Shown piece by piece: positions 6,240 through 11,637 of a stretch of DNA of 11,637 nucleotides. This DNA comes from Mycobacteriaceae bacterium (GTDB lineage Bacteria; Actinomycetota; Actinomycetes; Mycobacteriales; Mycobacteriaceae). The stretch spans positions 1 through 11,637 of the forward strand of contig JABFVX010000170.1 of NCBI GenBank assembly GCA_013362555.1, in the 5' to 3' direction. A model generated the notes under the pieces. That model saw only the letters and a program-made list of their open reading frames with translations, was not told the origin of the DNA and made no database searches. The position numbers and the translations under genes are program-made. The stretch's first letter is position 1. Each line of letters begins with the position of its first letter.

Positions 6240-7427
6240 CTATAGCGTGTTTCGCCTGCCGGAGCGGTCCGCGAATGCGTCCAATGCCGCCAGCACCTCT
6301 CGGGCCGACCACTTCTGGCTTCGGCTCGCGCCGGAAATCTCGGTCAACACGCCGGCCTCGACCAGCGGTGCTATGGCCCGGTTGGCTGTCATTGCGGACA
6401 CCTCGAGTTCGCGTTGCACGAGTGGCGAGTCGATCACCGGCCTGCGCAGCAGCAGGTCCGCCACCAGCCAGGTGGTCGCGCCGCGCCGGGTTGGCACACG
6501 GTCTCTCCACGCCGCTCGGACCTCACGCAAGTCGGCGACGAGTTGCCGGCCGTTTCCGATTGCACTGAACGCGGCGTGCGCGACTTTCTCCACCAGCGGA
6601 GCCGGATCGCCGTCGCGGTATTCATCGAGCGCGGTGAAATACTCGGCGGTGTCACCGAGCAGGCCGGCGGACACCGGGACGGTGACGCTCCTGGTCAGGC
6701 CTTTTCCCTTCAACATTGCATGTAGCAGCGCGCGGCCGACTCGGCCGTTGCCGTCCGGGAACGGGTGGATCGTTTCGAACTGTGCGTGTGCCACGGCGGC
6801 TTGAGTCAGCGGCGGCAGATCGTCGCGGGCCATGAAGTGAACCAGATCGGCCATTGCGGCGGGCACTCGACTGTGATGCGGCGCCACGTGTCGGGCGTCG
6901 AACGGGCCCCAGTCGCTGCCGCCGATCCAGACTTGCCGATCCCGCCATTGTCCGCACCATTCCGGGTGGCCCGCGCTGAGCAATGCGTAGTGCATTGCGA
7001 GAATAGTCTGTTCATCCAGATGGTCTGCGAGCTGGATCGCTGCCTGCATGGATCGGGTGTTGGCTACGATCAACTCGGCGTTGCGTCTGCTTCGATCTCC
7101 GAGTTCGGCCAGCGCAATCGCCTTCGCCGAGGCAGTGAGATTCTCGATCTTCGAGGATGCCGCCGCTTCGGATCGCAGTAGCAGCGAGGCGAACGGCGCA
7201 ATCTCCGCACCTACGTCGGCGTCGAAGCGGGCAATCTCGGCAGAGGCTTCGACCACGGACGTTTCGATGTCAGCGGAGAGCGGCACTCGGTCGACGCTCG
7301 CGATTTCCGGAGTTACGACCGCAGTGTAGGTCTGGGGAAATCTGCGCCGAGCGCTACGCGGCGCGTGGTCGGGCAGCGACCACGGATAGTTCTCCGCGTC
7401 GGCACGAGGCCAAGCTTCTGTTACCAC
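6240..7427 (-). CDS. Fic-domain protein (AMP transferase type) with C-terminal winged helix
   Basis: The product (395 aa) carries the complete Fic motif HPFPDGNGRVGR (221-232; H221, F223, D225, N227, R229, R232). Transfer of AMP or another phosphate-linked group to a protein hydroxyl is therefore plausible. SSKIEN (91-96) upstream matches the inhibitory (S/T)xxxE(G/N) helix, here S91-E95-N96, making it a self-inhibited class II Fic. An N-terminal Fic_N-like region precedes it. Residues about 315-390 look like a winged helix (SPLVQRELEVSAMTANRAI, then VEAGVLTEI), as in SoFic-type proteins. No antitoxin-like partner gene is adjacent. The start is GTG at 7427 with no clear Shine-Dalgarno but a -10 box suited to leaderless initiation. 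The gene opposes narK and nirB, is flanked by identical 50-bp repeats, and looks somewhat less GC-rich than its neighbours, so it is probably an acquired cassette. Targets are unknown. Confidence 0.92.
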   Translation of the reverse strand: MVTEAWPRADAENYPWSLPDHAPRSARRRFPQTYTAVVTPEIASVDRVPLSADIETSVVEASAEIARFDADVGAEIAPFASLLLRSEAAASSKIENLTASAKAIALAELGDRSRRNAELIVANTRSMQAAIQLADHLDEQTILAMHYALLSAGHPEWCGQWRDRQVWIGGSDWGPFDARHVAPHHSRVPAAMADLVHFMARDDLPPLTQAAVAHAQFETIHPFPDGNGRVGRALLHAMLKGKGLTRSVTVPVSAGLLGDTAEYFTALDEYRDGDPAPLVEKVAHAAFSAIGNGRQLVADLREVRAAWRDRVPTRRGATTWLVADLLLRRPVIDSPLVQRELEVSAMTANRAIAPLVEAGVLTEISGASRSQKWSAREVLAALDAFADRSGRRNTL

Positions 7428-7433
7428 GACGCC

Positions 7434-7439
7434 ATTCTA
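7434..7439 (-). promoter_or_regulatory. Candidate -10 box of fic (leaderless)
   Basis: On the minus strand the hexamer TAGAAT (7439 down to 7434) differs from TATAAT at one base. Seven bases past its last T is 7427, exactly the G of the fic GTG. It overlaps the edge of the inverted repeat at 7437-7467, so a protein bound there would block RNA polymerase. Confidence 0.5.
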
Positions 7440-7467
7440 GTAACACTTATTGGATAAGTGTTACTAG
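7437..7467. promoter_or_regulatory. Perfect inverted repeat at the fic promoter, likely operator
   Basis: CTAGTAACACTTAT (7437-7450), spacer TGG, then ATAAGTGTTACTAG (7454-7467) form a perfect 14+14 bp palindrome. It is strikingly AT-rich against the surrounding DNA. It covers the -10 to -35 region of the candidate fic promoter. The winged helix of the Fic protein itself is the obvious candidate ligand, which would make the gene autoregulated. That link is inference. Confidence 0.7.
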
Positions 7468-7492
7468 CGCCGGTGGATCGGGGTCAAATCTT

Positions 7493-7542
7493 GTCCAGAA
7501 CGACCCATGGGTTGCGCCTGACGCAACCCATGGGTCGTTCTG
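7493..7542 (+). repeat. Right copy of the identical 50-bp repeat flanking fic
   Basis: This stretch is identical to 6181-6230. It lies between two divergent genes (fic leftward from 7427, nirB rightward from 7681). A duplicated or inherited cassette boundary therefore explains it better than a functional terminator. Confidence 0.95.
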
Positions 7543-7544
7543 GA
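7494..7544. terminator. Hairpin (copy D) between the divergent fic and nirB promoters
   Basis: Twenty-three-base perfect arms (7494-7516 and 7522-7544) close the loop CCTGA. It has terminator form, but no coding region ends here. It may insulate the nirB promoter from upstream or spurious transcription, or be a relic of the ancestral narK terminator. Confidence 0.6.
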
Positions 7545-7598
7545 GGGGTGGGTGGTGGGAGTTCTCACGGGGGTGACGGGGGCTGGGTGAGGAAGGGT

Positions 7599-7612
7599 TG
7601 ACTCCGGAGTCA
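7599..7612. promoter_or_regulatory. 14-bp palindrome upstream of nirB, candidate activator site
   Basis: TGACTCCGGAGTCA is a perfect palindrome centred 75 bp before the nirB GTG. A possible TANNNT -10 (TACCGT, 7645-7650) would put the transcript start near 7657 and the palindrome centre near -51, a usual place for an activator. TTGACT (7598-7603) could instead be a -35, but no -10 lies at proper spacing. Its binder is unknown; GlnR or the HemD-like regulator encoded at 10717 are contextual candidates. Confidence 0.4.
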
Positions 7613-7680
7613 TCTGGCGCAGTCTTGCCGCAACAAGGCCCCCCTACCGTGGCTTTATCCCGCGGACGAGGAGGGTTTGA

Positions 7681-10239
7681 GTGCGCAAGACAGCAGTGGT
7701 CGTCGGTCACGGCATGGTCGGGCATCGGTTCGTGGAGGCCCTGCGGGCCCGGGACGAGGCTGGGCAGTGGCAGGTGGTGGTGCTCAGCGAGGAGTCGCTC
7801 GCGGCGTACGACCGAGTCGGGCTGTCGTCCTACGTCGGGTCCTGGAACGCGGGTCAATTGGCGTTGCCGGGCAACGGCTATGACGGTGACGACTTGGTCG
7901 ACCTGCGCCTGGGTGTGCGGGCCGAGTCGATCGACCGTGCGGCCCGCAAGGTCACGACCTCCGCGGGCGACGTCCTCGGCTACGACGCGCTGGTGCTGGC
8001 CACCGGGTCGTACGCGTTCGTGCCGCCGGTGCCGGGGCACGATCTGCCGGAGTGCTTCGTCTACCGCACCATCGCCGATCTCGACGGGATCCGGACGGCC
8101 GCCGAGGCGGCCGGGCCGGGCGCGCACGGCGTCGTCGTCGGCGGCGGCCTGCTCGGCCTGGAAGCGGCGAACGCGCTGCGGTTGATGGGCCTGACCCCGC
8201 ACGTGGTCGAGTACAACAACTGGCTCATGCCGGCGCAGGTCGATGAGGGCGGCGGCGCGATCCTGGAGACACTCGTCACCAAACTGGGACTACAGGTGCA
8301 CACCGGCGTGGGGACCGCGTCGGTCGAGCAGGCCGCGGGCGGACTGCGGGTGACGCTGTCGGACGAGTCGGTGATCGACGCAGCCCTGCTGGTGTTCTCC
8401 GCGGGCGTCCGGCCGCGCGACCAGATCGCCAAGGACGCTGGGCTGGAGATCGGTCCGCGCGGCGGGGTCCGGACCGACCTGGGCCTGCGGACCTCCGACC
8501 CGGACATCTACGCAGTCGGCGAGGTGGCCGCGGTCGAGGGTGCGTGCTACGGCCTGGTGGCCCCCGGCTACAGCACCGCCGAGGTCGTGGCCGACCGGCT
8601 GCTCGGGGGCGCGGGCGAGTTCCCCGGCGCGGACATGTCCACCAAGCTGAAGCTGCTCGGGGTCGACGTGGCCAGCTTCGGCGACGCGCACGCCAAGACC
8701 GAAGGCGCGCTGTCGGTGGTGCTGCACGACGCCGCCAAGGGCAGCTACGCCAAGCTCGTCGTCTCCGACGACGCCCAGACGCTGCTCGGCGGCATCCTGG
8801 TGGGCGACGCTTCGCAGTACGCGGCGCTGCGACCGCTGGTGGGCAGTCCGCTGCCCGCCGAGCCCGCCGCGCTGATCGCGCCCGCCGGGGCGGGAGACTC
8901 CGTGCTCGGCGCCGACGCGCTCCCCGACGAGGCGCAGGTCTGCTCGTGCAACAACGTCTCCAAGGGCGCCATCTGCGGGGCGATCGCCGACGGGGCGTGC
9001 GACATCGCGGAGGTGAAGAAGTGCACCTCCGCGGGCACTTCCTGCGGCGGCTGCGTGCCGATGATCAAGAAGCTGCTCGAGCAGTCCGGCGTGGAGATGT
9101 CCAAGGCGCTGTGCGAGCACTTCGGCCAGTCGCGCGCCGAGCTGTTCCACATCGTCCAGGCCACCGGAATCCGAACGTTCACCGAGCTCATCCACAAGCA
9201 CGGCAAGGGCGCGGGCTGCGACATCTGCAAGCCCACGGTCGCCTCGATCCTGGCGTCCACGAACACTGCCGACCACGTGTTGGACGGCGAGACCGCCGCT
9301 CTGCAGGACACCAACGACCACTTCCTCGCGAACATGCAGAAGAACGGCACATACTCCGTTGTGCCGCGGATGCCCGGCGGCGAGTGCACACCCGAGCAGC
9401 TCATCGAGATCGGCACGATCGCGCAGGATTTCGGCCTGTACGTGAAGTTGACCGGCGGCCAGCGCATCGACCTGTTCGGCGCGCGAGTCGAGCAGCTGCC
9501 TGCGATCTGGCAGCGGCTGGTCGACGTCGGCATGGAATCCGGCCACGCGTACGGCAAGTCGTTGCGCACCGTGAAGAGCTGCGTCGGCTCCACCTGGTGC
9601 CGCTACGGCCAGCAGGATTCCGTCGGCATGGCCGTCCGGCTGGAGCTGCGCTACCGCGGCCTGCGCTCGCCGCACAAGCTGAAGTTGGCGGTGTCCGGCT
9701 GCGCCCGGGAGTGCGCCGAGGCGCGCGGCAAGGATGTCGGCGTGATCGCCACCGAGAACGGCTGGAACCTCTACGTCGGCGGAAACGGCGGCCTCACCCC
9801 GAAACACGCCGTGCTCCTCGCGGGCGATCTCGACGACGAGACGCTGATTCGCTACATCGACCGGTATCTGATGTTCTACATCCGCACCGCGGACCGGCTC
9901 CAGCGCACCGCACCGTGGCAAGAGGCGCTGGCCGGCCCTGGGGGAATGGACAGCATCACGTACCTCGAGCAGGTGATCTGCCAGGACAGCCTCGGCATCG
10001 GCGCGGAGTTGGAAGCCGCGATGGAGGCGCACACCCGCGGCTACCGCGACGAGTGGGCTGCGGTGCTGGACGACCCGGAGAAGCTGAAGCGGTTCGTGTC
10101 GTTCGTCAACGCTCCGGACGAATCGGACCCCACCATCGGCTTCGACGAGAGCGGACCGCGCAAGGTGCCGGTGCTGCTGGGCACTCCGGAGCTGCCAACT
10201 CGCGCGGGCACCGCCGTAACCGCAGGCACTTCGGGGTAA
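7681..10239 (+). CDS. nirB: Nitrite reductase (NADH) large subunit NirB
   Basis: The product (852 aa, full family length) reduces nitrite to ammonium in the cytoplasm with electrons from NADH. Residues 1-290 form the FAD/NAD module: GHGMVG (9-14), ATGS (107-110), NAD-loop GGGLLG (154-159) and FAD-site DIYAVGEVA (275-283). A BFD-like [2Fe-2S] site follows with CxC and CxxC (C421, C423, C455, C458), then the conserved GCDICKP (C513, C516). The siroheme/[4Fe-4S] half carries C634, C640, C674 and C678, the last two within SGCARECAE. All expected ligands are present. The GTG start is supported by GAGGAGGG at 7668-7675, five bases upstream. The gene leads an operon with nirD and the HemD-like gene. 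The gap to nirD (91 bp) is wide for this pair but holds no clear terminator or promoter. Confidence 0.97.
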   Translation: MRKTAVVVGHGMVGHRFVEALRARDEAGQWQVVVLSEESLAAYDRVGLSSYVGSWNAGQLALPGNGYDGDDLVDLRLGVRAESIDRAARKVTTSAGDVLGYDALVLATGSYAFVPPVPGHDLPECFVYRTIADLDGIRTAAEAAGPGAHGVVVGGGLLGLEAANALRLMGLTPHVVEYNNWLMPAQVDEGGGAILETLVTKLGLQVHTGVGTASVEQAAGGLRVTLSDESVIDAALLVFSAGVRPRDQIAKDAGLEIGPRGGVRTDLGLRTSDPDIYAVGEVAAVEGACYGLVAPGYSTAEVVADRLLGGAGEFPGADMSTKLKLLGVDVASFGDAHAKTEGALSVVLHDAAKGSYAKLVVSDDAQTLLGGILVGDASQYAALRPLVGSPLPAEPAALIAPAGAGDSVLGADALPDEAQVCSCNNVSKGAICGAIADGACDIAEVKKCTSAGTSCGGCVPMIKKLLEQSGVEMSKALCEHFGQSRAELFHIVQATGIRTFTELIHKHGKGAGCDICKPTVASILASTNTADHVLDGETAALQDTNDHFLANMQKNGTYSVVPRMPGGECTPEQLIEIGTIAQDFGLYVKLTGGQRIDLFGARVEQLPAIWQRLVDVGMESGHAYGKSLRTVKSCVGSTWCRYGQQDSVGMAVRLELRYRGLRSPHKLKLAVSGCARECAEARGKDVGVIATENGWNLYVGGNGGLTPKHAVLLAGDLDDETLIRYIDRYLMFYIRTADRLQRTAPWQEALAGPGGMDSITYLEQVICQDSLGIGAELEAAMEAHTRGYRDEWAAVLDDPEKLKRFVSFVNAPDESDPTIGFDESGPRKVPVLLGTPELPTRAGTAVTAGTSG

Positions 10240-10330
10240 TGGTCGCTTAACACGGTCGAAACACCGAGCACGTACCAAGAGATTAGCCACAGCGGGACCT
10301 CCCAAGTCTCGTAGCAATGGAGGGATCGCG

Positions 10331-10720
10331 ATGACTGTTACCGACTCGCCCCGGGTCAGTGTCAGCGGAGTTTCGCAGTGGGTTCCGGCCTGTCCGGTGG
10401 ACCACTTGATTCCCGGCCGCGGCGTAGCGGTGCTGCTGCCCGGTCGCAGGCAGGCGGCGTTGTTCCTGCTCGGTGACGGCACGCTCTGCTCGGTCGGCAA
10501 TATCGACCCGTTCGGCAAGGCCGCGGTGATGTCGCGCGGGCTGGTCGGCGACCGGGCCGGTGAGCCCACCGTCGCCTCCCCACTGCTGAAGCAGGTGTTC
10601 TCGCTGGTCGACGGTCGCTGTCTGGACGACGGCTCGGCCGCGCTGCCGGTGTACCCGGTGCGGGTGCGACGCGGCGTCGTCGAGGTGTCGGTCGACGCGA
10701 TCGCCGGGGAGACCCCATGA
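10331..10720 (+). CDS. nirD: Nitrite reductase (NADH) small subunit NirD
   Basis: The product (129 aa) is the partner of NirB in assimilatory nitrite reduction. It has a Rieske-like fold without the Cys/His cluster ligands, as usual for NirD. The conserved segments are WVPACPVDHLIPGRGVAVLL (17-36), NIDPFGKAAVMSRGLVGD (57-74) and SPLLKQVFSLVDGRCLDD (83-100). The ATG start has GGAGGG (10319-10324) six bases upstream. The stop TGA overlaps the next start codon in ATGA, so translation of the HemD-like gene is coupled to it. Confidence 0.95.
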   Translation: MTVTDSPRVSVSGVSQWVPACPVDHLIPGRGVAVLLPGRRQAALFLLGDGTLCSVGNIDPFGKAAVMSRGLVGDRAGEPTVASPLLKQVFSLVDGRCLDDGSAALPVYPVRVRRGVVEVSVDAIAGETP

Positions 10721-11637
10721 TGACTGTGGTGAAAGGGGAGTCGGTGCCGGACAGAGCGCGGCCGCGGGCCGAGGCGGATCCGGGCCCGGTGCTGGCCGGA
10801 TTCACCATCGGCGTGACCGCCGCGCGGCGGGCCGACGAGTTCGCCACGCTGCTGACGCGGCGCGGCGCGACCATTGTGTCCGCCCCCGCTATCCGGATAA
10901 TCCCGCTCGCCGACGACACCGAGCTCGAGCGCGTCACCAGACAGATCGTCGCCGACCCGCCGCGGATCGTCGTGGCGACCACCGGCATCGGTTTCCGTGG
11001 CTGGATGGAGGCCGCCGAGGGCTGGGGCCTCGCCGACGGGCTGCGCACAGCGCTGGGCGGCAGCAGGCTGCTGGCCCGCGGCCCGAAGGCGACCGGCGCG
11101 ATCCGCGCCGCCGAGCTGCGCGAGGAGTGGTCGCCGGCGTCGGAGTCCTCGGCCGAGGTGCTGGACCGGCTGCTCGCCGAAGGCGTCGACGGCGTCACCA
11201 TCGCGGTGCAGCTGCACGGCGCCACCACCGAGTGGGAGCCCATTCCTGACTTCTGCGAGGTGCTGAGGTGCGCGGGCGCCACCGTGATCCCGGTGCCGGT
11301 GTACCGCTGGGTGCCGCCGGACGACCGCGGCTCCATGGACCGGCTCATCGACCAGACCATCTCGGGCGGCCTGGACTGCCTGACTTTCACCAGCGCCCCC
11401 GCCGTCGCGTCGATGCTCATGCGCGCCAAGGAAACCGGGCTGTTGGACCAGTTGCTGTACGCCTTGCGCGGTCGGGTTCTCGTCGCCTGCGTCGGGCCGA
11501 TCACGGCGGCGCCGCTCGAGGAGCTCGGCGTGGTCACGAGCGCGCCCGGGCGGGCCCGGCTCGGCGCGCTCGCCCGACACGTGGCCGAGGAGCTGCCCCG
11601 GCGCGCCAACCGCATTCTCGCGGGCGGGCACGAGCTG
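10717..11637 (+). CDS. nnaR: HemD-like (uroporphyrinogen-III synthase family) regulator, probably NnaR; truncated by the window edge
   Basis: An open frame of 307 codons runs from ATG 10717 (or 10720) to the right edge without a stop. It overlaps the nirD stop by 4 bp, with GGGGAG at 10706-10711. Uroporphyrinogen-III synthase fold motifs are TTGIGFRGW (88-96), RGPKATGA (121-128), FTSAPAV (224-230) and CVGPITA (258-264). It matches the Rv0260c-type actinobacterial proteins (about 380 aa), which add a C-terminal OmpR-like DNA-binding domain. About 75 residues, including that domain, would lie beyond the window. In Streptomyces and M. smegmatis such proteins (NnaR) activate nitrate/nitrite genes together with GlnR. 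Placement directly after nirBD fits that role. A plain enzyme making the siroheme precursor for NirB is the alternative; the unseen C-terminus decides. Confidence 0.7.
   Translation, partial: MMTVVKGESVPDRARPRAEADPGPVLAGFTIGVTAARRADEFATLLTRRGATIVSAPAIRIIPLADDTELERVTRQIVADPPRIVVATTGIGFRGWMEAAEGWGLADGLRTALGGSRLLARGPKATGAIRAAELREEWSPASESSAEVLDRLLAEGVDGVTIAVQLHGATTEWEPIPDFCEVLRCAGATVIPVPVYRWVPPDDRGSMDRLIDQTISGGLDCLTFTSAPAVASMLMRAKETGLLDQLLYALRGRVLVACVGPITAAPLEELGVVTSAPGRARLGALARHVAEELPRRANRILAGGHEL

Noticed and set aside
4669..6510. A 613-residue minus-strand frame over narK
   Set aside because: It is a shadow frame of narK with a low-complexity product. narK has both nitrate signatures and a strong ribosome-binding site.
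6240..7427. fic as the toxin of a toxin-antitoxin pair
   Set aside because: No small antitoxin frame overlaps or abuts it, and the inhibitory SxxxEN motif is in the same polypeptide.
6181..7542. An insertion sequence carrying fic
   Set aside because: There is no transposase or integrase, and the flanking repeats are self-complementary hairpins in place of classic terminal inverted repeats with target duplications.
7545..7680. A canonical GlnR box upstream of nirB
   Set aside because: I could not find GTNAC-n6-GNAAC or AC-n9-AC at proper spacing by eye. A matrix scan could still find a weak site.
10240..10330. An internal promoter or attenuator between nirB and nirD
   Set aside because: Only short GAGA/TCTC pairing and no convincing -10/-35 set were seen in the 91-bp gap.
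8290..11631. A 1113-residue open frame on the minus strand across nirB, nirD and the HemD-like gene
   Set aside because: It is antisense to three well-supported genes. Its composition (Arg, Gly, Ala, His rich, no recognisable motif) is that of a high-GC shadow frame.

Overview
The base composition (GC-rich, with many GTG starts), the gene families and the gene order point to an actinobacterium of the Mycobacteriales, most like Nocardia or Rhodococcus. A moeZ gene followed by a TIGR02569-family gene is the order found in mycobacteria (Rv3206c-Rv3205c). The nitrite assimilation block narK / nirB-nirD / HemD-like regulator also matches that group. The organism assignment is inference.

Layout, left to right. 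Positions 1-54 are the last codons of an upstream gene. A perfect 66-bp palindrome with no spacer follows (59-124), then a candidate extended -10 and moeZ (adenylyltransferase/sulfurtransferase, +). A hairpin ends moeZ. The TIGR02569 gene, a kinase-fold relative, follows (+) and converges on a FadR-type GntR regulator (-), which is divergent from a CynX/NimT-like MFS transporter (+). Next come narK (nitrate/nitrite transporter, +), a Fic-domain protein with a C-terminal winged helix (-), nirB and nirD (NADH-dependent assimilatory nitrite reductase, +), and a HemD-like protein that overlaps nirD by 4 bp and runs off the right edge. That last gene probably encodes the nitrate/nitrite regulator NnaR.

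How the genes work together. NarK moves nitrate or nitrite, and NirBD reduces nitrite to ammonium using NADH, FAD, Fe-S clusters and siroheme. The HemD-like gene is translationally coupled to nirD; in Streptomyces and Mycobacterium such orphan regulators activate these genes. MoeZ supplies sulfur to small sulfur-carrier proteins (MoaD/CysO type). This matters for molybdenum cofactor and so for nitrate reductase, but no nitrate reductase lies in the window. The GntR/MFS pair looks like a separate small-molecule uptake module.

The least ordinary part is the fic segment. Two identical 50-bp hairpin repeats flank fic between narK and nirB. The right-hand copy lies between two divergent genes, where it terminates nothing. 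fic also has a perfect 14+14 bp inverted repeat next to a -10 box placed for leaderless transcription from its GTG, which suggests an autoregulated accessory cassette inserted into the nitrite locus. The hairpins belong to a family with two further, diverged copies at 1407-1447 and 2425-2473. No gene-free stretch exceeds 300 bases. No rRNA, tRNA, CRISPR array or transposase was seen.
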